A stretch of DNA of 64,000 bases from Paracoccus sp. IB05 (GTDB lineage: Bacteria; Pseudomonadota; Alphaproteobacteria; Rhodobacterales; Rhodobacteraceae), in NCBI RefSeq assembly GCF_016405985.1, contig NZ_JAEFCF010000002.1, positions 62,001 through 126,000 on the forward strand, read 5' to 3'. A program made the translations under genes and the position numbers. The notes beneath the pieces were generated by a model. It was not told the origin of the DNA, did not search any database, and saw nothing but the letters and a program-made list of their open reading frames with translations. Positions 40,236 to 49,379 of the stretch are shown here, one piece after another. Positions within the stretch are counted from its first letter, which is position 1; every line of letters begins with the position of its first letter.

Positions 40236-41585
40236 ATGGAAGCCCGCACCTGCAAGGCAGGCCAGGCAGAGCGACTTCGCTCTGCCGCTGCCCCCCTCAT
40301 CTCTGGCGCTCTGGTCCTGGCGCTTGCGGGCTGCTTCGGCGGCCCCCAGGCAACCAGGTCCTCCGCATCGCCGGGTGATCCGGCAACAGCCGGAGAAACC
40401 GCTGCCCATCTCGACAGGAAGGGCGAGGTTGTGTCGGAAAAGATCGACCAGCTGAAGCTCAGACAGTCGATCCTGCCCGCCAACAGCAGCTTTGGCCGGG
40501 TCGGGGCTGCGGTCCTGAAAAGCAGCCAGGCCTCGGCTGAATCCCAGCTGCGCGTCAAACGCCTGAGCGCGCGGGCAAGATCGAAGAACTGGCTGCCGAA
40601 ACTGGGGCCGGATGTCAGCCTCAGCTCGCTGTCGTCGATTGCGGCCAGCCTCGTGCTGGATACCGCGATTTTCGACCGCGGCCGACGCCAGGCCGAGCGC
40701 GATTTCGCGGCGGCCGATGTCGAGATGGCAGCGATTGGCCTTGTCCAGGACCTGAACAAAAAGGTCTATGACGGGCTGAAGCTGTATATCGAGGCGCAGC
40801 GCGCCGCCGATCTTGCGCAGATCACCGATGGTGCCCTGACGCAGATGGCGGAGTTCGAACGTATCACGAAGATCCGCGTCAGCGGGGGGCTGTCGGACGG
40901 CTCGGAATACCGGCTGGTCAGCCAGCGCCGCGCCGAGATCGAAGCGACCCTGATGTCTTACCGGCAGGGCGAGAAAAGCGCCTGGGCCGAGCTTGCGGTC
41001 ATTGCAGGTGGCCCGATGGAAGCCGAGCGGGGTCTGACCTCGCTGCCGCCGGACAATGGAACGCCGGAACCTTTGACGGTGGTCTATGCCAAAGGCGAGG
41101 CCGCGCGCACCCTGGCCGAGGTGGCCGTGGCGAAATCGGGGCTGCTCGCAGGGATCGGGGCCGGGGCATCGGTCGGCAAGGATGGCGGCATCGACGGCGG
41201 GTTGTCGTTGAGTGGTGACATTCTCGGCTTTGGTCGTGCCGACAATCTGGCCTCGCTGGACGAAGCGATCGAAGTGACGCGGCGCAAGGTTGACGAGGCC
41301 GACCGCGAGGCAAATCGCAAGATCGTCTCGCTGACCCAGGAGATCAACATGCTGGCGCTGCGCGAGCAGGCCGATGGCGCGGTGATCGCCCAGATGGAAG
41401 GCAATATGGGTCTTTATACCGAACAGTATAAAGCCGGCCGCCGCAGCCTGATCGAGCTGACCGGCCAGTTCGAGACCCTGACCTCGATGAAGCGGGACCA
41501 TGCTTCGCTGAAATACCAGATCGCGCTCGCGCGGCTGGATATCGCGCTGATGCGCGGAGTTCTGGTAGATGGAGGCGCAATGTGA
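40236..41585 (+). CDS. TolC-like outer-membrane channel of the adhesin secretion system
   Basis: This 449-residue protein has an N-terminal signal ending in a lipobox-like ALAGC at about residue 32, so it may be a lipoprotein. Long Ala/Glu/Arg-rich helical stretches, each about 60 residues, follow the TolC/outer-membrane efflux pattern (AEFERITKIRVSGG-like and YTEQYKAGRRSLIELTGQFE). ATG 40236 lies 34 bases after the adhesin stop with CGGAG upstream. It overlaps the ABC gene by ATGA, and together they form the trans-envelope channel for the adhesin. Confidence 0.8.
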   Translation: MEARTCKAGQAERLRSAAAPLISGALVLALAGCFGGPQATRSSASPGDPATAGETAAHLDRKGEVVSEKIDQLKLRQSILPANSSFGRVGAAVLKSSQASAESQLRVKRLSARARSKNWLPKLGPDVSLSSLSSIAASLVLDTAIFDRGRRQAERDFAAADVEMAAIGLVQDLNKKVYDGLKLYIEAQRAADLAQITDGALTQMAEFERITKIRVSGGLSDGSEYRLVSQRRAEIEATLMSYRQGEKSAWAELAVIAGGPMEAERGLTSLPPDNGTPEPLTVVYAKGEAARTLAEVAVAKSGLLAGIGAGASVGKDGGIDGGLSLSGDILGFGRADNLASLDEAIEVTRRKVDEADREANRKIVSLTQEINMLALREQADGAVIAQMEGNMGLYTEQYKAGRRSLIELTGQFETLTSMKRDHASLKYQIALARLDIALMRGVLVDGGAM

Positions 41586-43810
41586 CCGGAAACAGGGTTA
41601 TCGCTTTCGAGATGAATGCGGGCCAGGTGGCAACGGGCGCGCGCCCGGTCATCGCCGCCAGGCCGGCAAGCCAGCGCTTTACCAACCGTGCCAGGAACCG
41701 GGCCACGCTGGCCTCGGTCTATGCCGGGCTGATCGGGTCCGAATTGTCAGTCCCTGACCTGCTGGAACGGATCCAGAGCGCTTCCGATGTCTCGGGCACC
41801 GCGCCCGGGCTCGACGAGATGGGCCAGGCCCTGACGCAGGGCGGTCTCTCGACCCGCATCCTGCGTTCGGTCCAACTGCCGGTCGACGGCTATCCGGCTT
41901 TGGCCGAGACCACCAATGGCCAGGTCGTTCTGGTGCTGGGCGTCGATGGCGAGGGCGCCACGATCTATGACAAGACCGCGCATGACAACCGCGCGGAATT
42001 GCTGCTTTCCGACCTGAACAGTCTCTATGCAGGCCGGATCCTGCAGGCGCGCGCGCCGCTGAGCGAGCTGGAAGCCCGCCATATCGAGGTCAAGGCAAAG
42101 CCGCATTGGTTCTGGGGCGAGTTCCGCCATTTCCGCCGCCCCTTTGGAGAAGTCTCGGCCGCGTCGATGGTCGCGAATATCCTTGCCGTTGCGATCTCGC
42201 TCTTTTCGATGCAGATCTATGACCGCGTCATCCCCTATCAGTCGCAGCCGACGCTCTGGGTGCTGGGGATCGGTGTGCTTCTGGCGGTCTGCCTTGAAGC
42301 CACGCTGAAAATCGCCCGCGCGCTGTTGATGGACAATACCGGCCGCAAGGTCGAAATCGCCGTGCAGAAACGGCTGATGAAAAAGCTCCTCGGCATGAAA
42401 ATGGGCCCCGGAGAGCGCAAACCATCGGAAGTCTTTGCAGCGATGCGGGAATTCGGATCGGTGCGCGAATTTTTCACCTCGGCCACGGTTGGCACCCTGG
42501 CCGATCTGCCCTTCCTTCTGCTGTTCCTGGCACTCGTGGCGACCATTGCCGGCAATCTGGTCTGGCTGCTGGTCATCGGCGGCATCCTGATGGTGCTGCC
42601 CGGGTTCCTGATGCGCAAAAAGATGATCCGCATTGCCGGGGAAACCCAGGGCGCCTCGATCAAACAGGCGAAACTGCTTTATGAGGCGGTGTTCGAGCAT
42701 GAAACCCTGACCACGCAGCGCGGCGAGGACCGGGTCAACCGCATCTGGTCAGAGCTGGTCGCGGTCAATGCCGTGCAAAGCGCCGAACAGCGCAAGCTGA
42801 CGACCTTTCTGTCCACCTGGTCGCAGGCGGTGCAGCAAATCACCTATGTCGCCACCGTGATCGCCGGCACCTATCTGGTCTTTGCCGGCCAGTTCACCGT
42901 CGGCACCATCATTGCGACCGGCATTCTGACCGGCCGCACCCTTGGGCCGCTGTCGCAGGTCTCGACCATGATGGCGCGCTGGAGCCAGGTGAAAATCTCG
43001 CTGAAAGCGCTGGAACAGGTGGCTGAATCGCGTCAGTCCGAAGAAGAGGGCCGCCGCTATCTGCGCCGCGACCGTATGGCCGGCAGTTTCGAGCTCCGGA
43101 ACCTCGAATTCCGCTATGACGAGCAAAGCGCGCCGGTGGTCGAGATCAACGGCCTCTCCATTCCGCAGGGGCAGCATGTTGCGGTTCTCGGTTCGAACGG
43201 CTCGGGGAAATCGACGCTTCTGCGGCTTTTGGCCGGGCTTTACGAGCCGGGCAAGGGGCGGGTGCTGGTGGATGGGATCGACCTGAACCAGATCCATCCG
43301 CGCGACCTGCGCCGCGGCATCGGCTATCTCGGCCAGGAGGTGCGGCTGATCCAGGGCACCATCCGCGACAATCTCAATATGAACCAGCTGGAGCGCGACG
43401 ACGACCGGTTGCTGCAGGCGCTGGATTTCGCAGGCCTCGGGCCGTTTGTCCGCAATCATCCGCGCGGTCTCGATCTTGAGGTCCGCGAGCTGGGCGAGGG
43501 GCTTTCCGTCGGGCAGCGCCAGTCGATCGGCTGGGCGCGGCTCTGGCTCCAGGATCCGCAGATCGTGCTGCTGGACGAGCCGACCGCCGCGCTGGATCAG
43601 ACGCTGGAAACCACGCTGGTCAGCCGTCTGGGCGGCTGGCTCAAGGGTCGCACGGCGGTGGTCGCGACCCATCGTGTGCCGATCCTGCAACTGACCGAAC
43701 GCACGCTGATCCTGCAAAACGGCAAGCTGGCGGTGGACGGGCCGAAAGAAGCGGTGCTGGCGCATCTGGCGAAAGCCCAGGGCGTGAAACTGGCAGGAGC
43801 GGGCGCATGA
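41582..43810 (+). CDS. type 1 secretion ABC transporter with degenerate C39-like domain
   Basis: This 742-residue half-transporter has a C39-like N-terminal domain (about residues 1-150) without the catalytic Cys or a leader-cleaving triad, as in LapB/HlyB-type exporters. It is followed by a membrane domain (first segments about 190-240). The ATPase has Walker A GSNGSGKST near residue 537, signature LSVGQRQ and Walker B IVLLDEPTAALD. The protein docks unfolded adhesin and exports it in one step. It is ATGA-coupled to the genes on both sides. Confidence 0.92.
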   Translation: MTGNRVIAFEMNAGQVATGARPVIAARPASQRFTNRARNRATLASVYAGLIGSELSVPDLLERIQSASDVSGTAPGLDEMGQALTQGGLSTRILRSVQLPVDGYPALAETTNGQVVLVLGVDGEGATIYDKTAHDNRAELLLSDLNSLYAGRILQARAPLSELEARHIEVKAKPHWFWGEFRHFRRPFGEVSAASMVANILAVAISLFSMQIYDRVIPYQSQPTLWVLGIGVLLAVCLEATLKIARALLMDNTGRKVEIAVQKRLMKKLLGMKMGPGERKPSEVFAAMREFGSVREFFTSATVGTLADLPFLLLFLALVATIAGNLVWLLVIGGILMVLPGFLMRKKMIRIAGETQGASIKQAKLLYEAVFEHETLTTQRGEDRVNRIWSELVAVNAVQSAEQRKLTTFLSTWSQAVQQITYVATVIAGTYLVFAGQFTVGTIIATGILTGRTLGPLSQVSTMMARWSQVKISLKALEQVAESRQSEEEGRRYLRRDRMAGSFELRNLEFRYDEQSAPVVEINGLSIPQGQHVAVLGSNGSGKSTLLRLLAGLYEPGKGRVLVDGIDLNQIHPRDLRRGIGYLGQEVRLIQGTIRDNLNMNQLERDDDRLLQALDFAGLGPFVRNHPRGLDLEVRELGEGLSVGQRQSIGWARLWLQDPQIVLLDEPTAALDQTLETTLVSRLGGWLKGRTAVVATHRVPILQLTERTLILQNGKLAVDGPKEAVLAHLAKAQGVKLAGAGA

Positions 43811-44985
43811 CGGCAGTTTGGTCTGACGAATTCGAGAGCCGTTCGAAAAGCCCGTCGATGGTGATCTGGGCCATCGGGGCGGTAATCGCGGTCTTTGTCA
43901 TCTGGTCGGCTTTCGCCTGGCTGGACGAGATCGTCAGCGCCGAGGGCACAGTCGTGTCCTCGTCGCGGCCGCAGATTATCCAGAACCTGGAAGGCGGCAT
44001 CCTGGCCGAGCTGAACGTCGCCGAAGGCGATGTGGTCGAGCCGGGAGAACTGCTCGGCCGGTTGCAATCGACGCAATATCACGCGGCGGTGGATGATTAC
44101 ACCGATCAGCTGGCGGGCCTGTCGATCCGCCGCGCCCGGATCGAAGCCGAGATGCGCGGTGAGATCACCTTTACCGTGTCCGAAGACCTCGCGGCGCGGG
44201 TGCCTGATATTTTCGCTTCGGAATCCTCGCTGCTGAAGGCGCGGATCGACGATTTCACCGCCCGCAAGGAAGGGGCAGAGGCGATCCTTGAACAGGCGAA
44301 ACGCGAACTGGATATCATGGAACGGATGCTGGCCCAGGAGGTCGCGCCCGCCATCGAGGTGACGCGGGCCAAGAAGGCGCATCGCGATGCCGAGAACCAG
44401 CTGTCTGACACGGTAACCAAGACGGAACTGGAGCGCGCCCGGGAATATGCCGATACCCTGGCCGAAGTGGCGACGCTGGAGCAGAAGCTGAAAGTGGCGC
44501 AGGATCAGCTGGGCCGCACCACTCTGGTCTCGCCCATGCGAGGTGTGGTGAACAAGATCGGCATCACCACTATCGGTGGTGTTGTGCGCCCGGGCGAAGA
44601 GATCCTGCAGATCATCCCGCTGGATGAGGAACTCTATATCGACGCCAAGGTAAAGCCGCGCGACATCGCTTCCGTGCGCGAGGGGCAGACGGCGGTGATC
44701 AAGCTCTCGGCCTATGATTACACGATCTATGGCTCGCTGAAGGGCGAAGTCACCTTTGTCTCGGCCGACACTTTCATCGACGAACGGTCACGATCGGCAG
44801 ATGGTGACCCGCATTACATCGTGACGCTGAAAGTCGATATGGCGCAGCTGACCGAGCGGCAGAAGGATCTCGAGATCCGCCCCGGGATGCAGGCCAGTGT
44901 CGAGCTGGAAACCGGCGCCAAGACGGTGATGACCTATCTGCTGAAGCCACTTTATAAATCCAACGAGGCCCTGCGCGAGCGCTGA
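43807..44985 (+). CDS. HlyD-family membrane fusion protein
   Basis: This 392-residue periplasmic adaptor has one N-terminal membrane segment (MVIWAIGAVIAVFVIWSAF, about residues 18-36). The lipoyl-like half-motif IIQNLEGGILAELNV comes next, then a long coiled coil (about 100-240), and the HlyD signature RPGEEILQIIPLDEELYIDA. It links the ABC exporter to the TolC-like channel. It ends with a strong terminator hairpin 20 bases further on, closing the adhesin operon. Confidence 0.93.
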   Translation: MTAVWSDEFESRSKSPSMVIWAIGAVIAVFVIWSAFAWLDEIVSAEGTVVSSSRPQIIQNLEGGILAELNVAEGDVVEPGELLGRLQSTQYHAAVDDYTDQLAGLSIRRARIEAEMRGEITFTVSEDLAARVPDIFASESSLLKARIDDFTARKEGAEAILEQAKRELDIMERMLAQEVAPAIEVTRAKKAHRDAENQLSDTVTKTELERAREYADTLAEVATLEQKLKVAQDQLGRTTLVSPMRGVVNKIGITTIGGVVRPGEEILQIIPLDEELYIDAKVKPRDIASVREGQTAVIKLSAYDYTIYGSLKGEVTFVSADTFIDERSRSADGDPHYIVTLKVDMAQLTERQKDLEIRPGMQASVELETGAKTVMTYLLKPLYKSNEALRER

Positions 44986-45004
44986 GGACCCGGCAATGTG
45001 ACTG

Positions 45005-45029
45005 GCCCGCGCCCTTATCCGGCGCGGGC
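45005..45029. terminator. terminator hairpin between HlyD gene and ureohydrolase gene
   Basis: GCCCGCGCC 45005-45013 pairs perfectly with GGCGCGGGC 45021-45029 around a 7-base loop, followed by GGTTTCGTCT. It sits between convergent genes and probably works in both directions. Confidence 0.8.
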
Positions 45030-45039
45030 GGTTTCGTCT

Positions 45040-46002
45040 CTAACGCAGCGCTTTTGGCGGGTTTTGCGGCACGCCCGGCAACACGCAGAGCATCTCGTAA
45101 AGCAGGTTCGCCCCGATCAGCGCGGTATTGCCTGAAGGGTCATAGGGCGGCGAAACCTCGACCAGATCACCGCCGACAAGGTTCAGCCCGGCGCAGCCAC
45201 GCACGATCTCCAGCCCCTGCCAGATCGTGAGCCCGCCCGGCTCTACCGTGCCGGTGCCTGGCGCGAAGGCGGGGTCCAGACTGTCGATGTCGTAAGACAG
45301 GTACACCGGCGTATCGCCGATCTGCGCCCGGATCTCTGCCATCAGCGGTTTCAGCGATTTATGCCAGCATTCCTCGGCCTGGATCACCGTCCAGCCATTC
45401 TTACGGCCCCAGTCGAAATCGTCGGGACTATAGCCGGTGCCGCGCAGCCCGATCTGGAAGACCTTGTCGTTCTGCAGGCAGCCATCCTCGAAAGCGCGGC
45501 GGAAGGGGCAGCCATGTGCGACCTTTTCTCCGAACATCGTATCGTTGATATCGGCATGGGCATCGACATGGATCAGCGCCACCGGCCCGTGCTTTTTGCG
45601 GATCGCGCGCAGGATCGGCCAGGTCAGGGTATGATCGCCCCCCAGCGTCAGCGGCAGCGCACCGGCGGCGAGGATCTGATCATAATGCGCCTCGATAATG
45701 CCGACGGATTTCTTCAGATCAAAGGTATTGATCGGCACATCTCCGATATCGGCGCATTGCAGATGGTCAAAGGGCGCGGCGCCGGTCGCCATGTTAAAGG
45801 GCCTGAGCATCCGGCTTTCGTCGCGGATCTGCCGCGGCCCCAGCCTTGTGCCGGGCCGGTTCGATGTGCCGATATCCATCGGAATGCCGCAAAATGCGAC
45901 ATCCAGCCCCTCGGCGGATGGCGCCGCGGGCAAGCGCATGAAGGTGACCGGCCCGCCGAAGCGCGGCATTTCATTGCCGCCGAGCGGTTGGTTGAACGGC
46001 AT
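45040..46002 (-). CDS. speB: agmatinase-family ureohydrolase
   Basis: This 320-residue enzyme is of the arginase/agmatinase family. The binuclear manganese ligands are in LGGDHTLTWP, HVDAHADIND and SYDIDSLDPAFAPGTGT. It releases urea from a guanidino compound. Agmatine (giving putrescine) is most likely by name, but guanidinobutyrate or guanidinopropionate hydrolases look alike in sequence. ATG 46002 has a near-perfect AAGGAGGT ribosome-binding site; the upstream extension of the frame is spurious. It stands alone between the adhesin operon and fliP. Confidence 0.88.
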   Translation of the reverse strand: MPFNQPLGGNEMPRFGGPVTFMRLPAAPSAEGLDVAFCGIPMDIGTSNRPGTRLGPRQIRDESRMLRPFNMATGAAPFDHLQCADIGDVPINTFDLKKSVGIIEAHYDQILAAGALPLTLGGDHTLTWPILRAIRKKHGPVALIHVDAHADINDTMFGEKVAHGCPFRRAFEDGCLQNDKVFQIGLRGTGYSPDDFDWGRKNGWTVIQAEECWHKSLKPLMAEIRAQIGDTPVYLSYDIDSLDPAFAPGTGTVEPGGLTIWQGLEIVRGCAGLNLVGGDLVEVSPPYDPSGNTALIGANLLYEMLCVLPGVPQNPPKALR

Positions 46003-46066
46003 CACAGACCTCCTTGTTTTCCGGAAAGAGGCCACAGCTGCGCGGGTCAGGCAAGGGCTGCTTTCA

Positions 46067-46822
46067 TCAGGTATAACTTCGGACAAGGGAGGCGGCGAGC
46101 AGGCTCCAGCCATCGGCCACCACGAAGAAGGCCAGTTTGAACGGCAGCGAGACCACGGCCGGCGGCACCATCATCATCCCCATCGACATCAGGATCGCCG
46201 CCACCACGAGGTCGATGATCAGGAAGGGCAGGAAGATCAGGAAGCCGATCTCAAAAGCGCGCTGGATTTCCGACAGCAGGAAGGAAGGAACCAGGACCGA
46301 CAGCGGCGCCTCGGTGATCGCGGCAGGCGCGCGCGGCCGCAAGGCGTCGAGACGGGCGAATGTCTCCGGGTCCATCCGGGCCGCCATGAAGCGACGGAAG
46401 GGGGCCGATGCCTCGGAAAAGGCGGTGGGAAGGTCGATTTCATTGCGCGTGAAGGGGCCGATGCCGCGTGCCCAGGCCTCGGTGAAGACCGGGTCCATCA
46501 CGAACCAGGTCAGGAACATCGCAAGCGTGATGATCAGCATATTGGGCGGGGCCTGCTGAAGCCCGAGGCCCTGGCGCAGAATAGACAGCACGGTCACGAT
46601 GAAGGGAAAGCAGGTCACCATGATTGCCAGACCCGGCAGGACCGACAACACGGTGATCATCAGCAAAAGCTGCACCGAACGCGAGGCCAGCGTTTCTTCG
46701 CCGCCCAGATCCAGGGTGATCCCCTGGGCCAGCGCCGGCGGGGCCGAGAGCAGGCAAACCACCAGAACGGCAGCGATCAGGGCGGCGCATTTCCAGGCGG
46801 GGGCAGGGAAAAAAACGGTCAC
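46067..46822 (-). CDS. fliP: flagellar export gate protein FliP
   Basis: This 251-residue polytopic membrane protein has a signal-like first helix ending ALAQ and the FliP core FIVTVLSILRQGLGLQQAPP. Conserved LVPSFLLSEIQRAFEIGFLIFLPFLIIDLVVA (two segments around SEIQRAFEIG) and the final MMMVPPAVVSLPFKLAFFV follow. FliP forms the export gate of the flagellar type III system with FliQ and FliR; fliQ is not in this window. The start is GTG 46822, GTGA-coupled to fliN. Confidence 0.97.
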   Translation of the reverse strand: MTVFFPAPAWKCAALIAAVLVVCLLSAPPALAQGITLDLGGEETLASRSVQLLLMITVLSVLPGLAIMVTCFPFIVTVLSILRQGLGLQQAPPNMLIITLAMFLTWFVMDPVFTEAWARGIGPFTRNEIDLPTAFSEASAPFRRFMAARMDPETFARLDALRPRAPAAITEAPLSVLVPSFLLSEIQRAFEIGFLIFLPFLIIDLVVAAILMSMGMMMVPPAVVSLPFKLAFFVVADGWSLLAASLVRSYT

Positions 46823-47088
46823 AATCCGCTCTTGAGATTGGCGACCTCGGTCAGGCGGACGGCAAGCTGCCCGGCCTTGTCGCCTTCCAGCTCGGTCAGC
46901 TCACCCCGTGCGATCAGCCGGTCACCGACATAAAGCTCGACCGGATCATCCACGCGGCGATCCAGTGGCAGGACGGTATCCTTGCCCAGACGCAGCAGCT
47001 CCTGCACCCTGGGGCGGGCGCGGCCCACCGAGATGGTGATCTCGATCGGGACCTGGGCAAAGGGGCTGGAGCTTGCGGGTTCATCCAT
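46819..47088 (-). CDS. fliN: flagellar motor switch protein FliN
   Basis: This short FliN (89 residues) consists of a single SpoA domain: VPIEITISVGRARPRVQELL, DRRVDDPVELYVGDRLIARG, then VRLTEV. It forms the distal C-ring with FliM and, with FliH, docks the export ATPase. ATG 47088 with GGAGAA upstream is preferred over the longer frame; it overlaps the fliH end by 8 bases and the fliP start by 4. Confidence 0.93.
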   Translation of the reverse strand: MDEPASSSPFAQVPIEITISVGRARPRVQELLRLGKDTVLPLDRRVDDPVELYVGDRLIARGELTELEGDKAGQLAVRLTEVANLKSGL

Positions 47089-47674
47089 CGGGGTTCTCCT
47101 GCGACAGGGTGAAAAAATCCTGAACGGACCTGATAATGCTCTCGGTGACACGGCTCAGATTGATGCTGACTTCCCGCGCTCCGAGGCGGAGGAAGACCTG
47201 GGCCTCGCCGAGACCCGGATCTTCGGAAATCTCGAAAAGCAGGCCCGGCCTGCGCGAAAGAAGCGCCTCAACCTGCGGGCGGGCGGCCGGGTGAAGGGTC
47301 AGATTTGCCGGTTGTTCGGCAGTTTCGGCCACCATTGGCATCAGTTGCCCGACGAGGATCGGGCCGAGCGTCTCGCGTGCCAGATCCGGCAGCAGCCGGT
47401 TGACGATCTCTTGCAACAGCGGCTCCATCGCGCCAAGGATATGTGCCCGTGCCTCTTGCCAGGTGAAGGCAAGTGTCATGAGGTTGCGCTCCAGCTCGGC
47501 CCTGACCCGGTCACCATTCTGCATATGGGCGGCCTCTGAATCGTCCCAGCCGGCGCGGTACCCCTGTTCCCAGGCGGCGGCACGGTTTTCTTCCACCGAA
47601 GCGGTGTCGGTGACGACCACGTCCCGCCCCGGACTGCGCCCGGCCTCGAAGACCTCAAGCTGCGGCAGTGGCAT
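47081..47674 (-). CDS. fliH: flagellar assembly protein FliH
   Basis: This 197-residue protein regulates the export ATPase FliI. AWEQGYRAGWDDSE near residue 34 is the FliH-typical GxxxG-like segment, and the C-terminus (LGEAQVFLRLGAREVSINL) follows the FliH/HrpE pattern. Position between fliF and fliN supports it. ATG 47674 overlaps the fliF stop by one base (TGATG). fliI itself is not in the window. Confidence 0.8.
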   Translation of the reverse strand: MPLPQLEVFEAGRSPGRDVVVTDTASVEENRAAAWEQGYRAGWDDSEAAHMQNGDRVRAELERNLMTLAFTWQEARAHILGAMEPLLQEIVNRLLPDLARETLGPILVGQLMPMVAETAEQPANLTLHPAARPQVEALLSRRPGLLFEISEDPGLGEAQVFLRLGAREVSINLSRVTESIIRSVQDFFTLSQENPDG

Positions 47675-49266
47675 CAACTGCGCTCCTCATCCGGACCAAG
47701 CCAGCCGCGCAGGATCTCGATCGATTCCGCCTGACGTTCGCGGATCAGCCGCTGCAGCCGTTCCACCGGGTCCTCCTGCAGGGCGTCAGAGCCGCTGAAA
47801 TCCACCATCGGGAGGTCAGGCAGGCTGAACCCATTGTCGATTTCCCCGTTCAGTACCGCGTCAGCCGAGCCGGCCAAGGCCATCCCGGGCAATTGCAACG
47901 GCAAAGGCGGCGCCGGCAGCGCCACTGCGCGGCCAGAGGCAAGGATCGGACGCAGCACGAAGAGCATGAGGATGAGAGCCACAATGGTAAGCGCGGCAAT
48001 CTGGATCAGCGATATCGTGTCCAGCGGGCCAAAGCCTGAGAGGAAACCAGAGGAAGCCTCGGTGCCATCGGTCACAAGCGGCTGAAACTCAAGAGATTTA
48101 AGCGTAAGGCTGTCACCGCGTGCCGTGTCTATTCCCGCAGCCGCAGTCACCAGCTCATGCAGCGCAGAGAGTTCGCTTTCGCTGCGGGGCTCCCAGCTCT
48201 GGGTCCCGTCGGGCGCGGTCACGGTCTGGCCGTCGATCAACACAGCCACCGTCATCCGGCGAATGCCACCCGGCCCGCGCAACAGTTCGCGCTGCGTCTC
48301 GGAAATCTCGTAATTCACCCTTTCGCGGGTTTCATTCGTCTGCGACTGGCCGCCGGCGCCGGCACCCGTATCCCCTTCGGGCAGGTTGGACGCGACGGTG
48401 ACATCACCGCCAGGCTCGCTGTTCTGACTGCTTTTCTCTTCGGTATCGGTTGAAATGGCGACCCGACCCTCCGGATCGAACCGCCTTTCCGTGATCTGTT
48501 CACGCTCGGTCTGCAGGTCCAGCGAGACCTCGACGACTGCCTTTCCGGGGCCGACCCGGGCGGCAAGCAGCCGCTCGACGCTTTGGCGGATTTCTTTCGC
48601 ACGATCACTGGCGGAACCGCTGGCGCCGTCTTCTGCCGGAGACACCAGCCCGCCGGTGGTGTCGATCACCTGGACATCAGCCGGCGTCATCCCGCTGACC
48701 GCCGAGGCGACCAGATGTTTCAGGGACCGCGCCTGATCATCCGATATGCGCCCCGAGGCGGTTGTCACCGTGACGCTTGCCGTCGGGTTTGTTCCGCGCC
48801 GGAATGGGTCTGACGGGCCCTGAGATATATGGACCCGCGCTGCCCGCACATCCGGAACTGCCAGGATTGTGCGGGCGAGTTCGCCTTCTTTTGCCCGCCA
48901 ATAGGCGGCATCGAACATCTGCGCGGTGGTGCCAAAGCCCGAAAGCGTATCCAGCAATTCATATCCGGCGCCACCGGCCGTGGGCAGACCTTCTCCGGCC
49001 AGTGACATCCGCAGCGAGTCGCGACTGGCGGAATCGACCCAGATCGAATCGCCCCGTACCTCGTAAGGGACGCCGCGCTGATCCAGTGCGGTGACCACTT
49101 CGCCCGCCGCCCGCCCATCCAGACCGGCATAAAGCAGAACCGATGGCCCGCCGCCCGAGAGGCGTGAAAGGGCCAGAACCGCAAGAAACACTGCGATTGT
49201 CGCGCCCGCAAGGATAAGCTTGCGCCGCAACTCCAGCCCATTCCAGATCGAGATCACATTCTGCAC
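47674..49266 (-). CDS. fliF: flagellar MS-ring protein FliF
   Basis: FliF, 530 residues from GTG 49266 (GGAGAG 6 bases upstream), is the inner-membrane ring that seeds flagellar assembly. Two membrane segments flank the periplasmic part: LILAGATIAVFLAVLAL near the N-terminus and IAALTIVALILMLFVLRPIL near residue 425. The ring-building block AYWRAKEGELARTILAVPDV and the hypervariable Ser/Gly/Glu region are typical. The in-frame extension to a TTG at 49326 is unlikely because it would overlap the regulatory region. Confidence 0.95.
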   Translation of the reverse strand: MQNVISIWNGLELRRKLILAGATIAVFLAVLALSRLSGGGPSVLLYAGLDGRAAGEVVTALDQRGVPYEVRGDSIWVDSASRDSLRMSLAGEGLPTAGGAGYELLDTLSGFGTTAQMFDAAYWRAKEGELARTILAVPDVRAARVHISQGPSDPFRRGTNPTASVTVTTASGRISDDQARSLKHLVASAVSGMTPADVQVIDTTGGLVSPAEDGASGSASDRAKEIRQSVERLLAARVGPGKAVVEVSLDLQTEREQITERRFDPEGRVAISTDTEEKSSQNSEPGGDVTVASNLPEGDTGAGAGGQSQTNETRERVNYEISETQRELLRGPGGIRRMTVAVLIDGQTVTAPDGTQSWEPRSESELSALHELVTAAAGIDTARGDSLTLKSLEFQPLVTDGTEASSGFLSGFGPLDTISLIQIAALTIVALILMLFVLRPILASGRAVALPAPPLPLQLPGMALAGSADAVLNGEIDNGFSLPDLPMVDFSGSDALQEDPVERLQRLIRERQAESIEILRGWLGPDEERS

Positions 49267-49319
49267 TTTTCTCTCCGCCGGAATTCTTTCCTGACGAGAC
49301 CAGAAATGAAGGGTCTGGA

Positions 49320-49334
49320 TTAACAATCGGTTAG
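49320..49334. promoter_or_regulatory. CtrA-like box between fliF and fliL
   Basis: TTAA-N7-TTAG (TTAACAATCGGTTAG), one mismatch from the CtrA consensus TTAA-N7-TTAA. It lies between the divergent fliF and fliL starts, about 54 and 46 bases away. In Rhodobacterales CtrA controls motility genes, so this is a good candidate site. A CCAGA..TCTGG inverted repeat lies just left of it. Confidence 0.5.
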
Positions 49335-49379
49335 TGCCCTTCGATCTATCTTCGTTCTCAAGACGAAACGGAGGCTGGC

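Noticed and set aside
38723-40759. 678-codon open frame on the minus strand opposite the adhesin
   Set aside because: GC-rich high-identity repeats on one strand create long open frames on the other. The translation has no family features and crosses two real genes.
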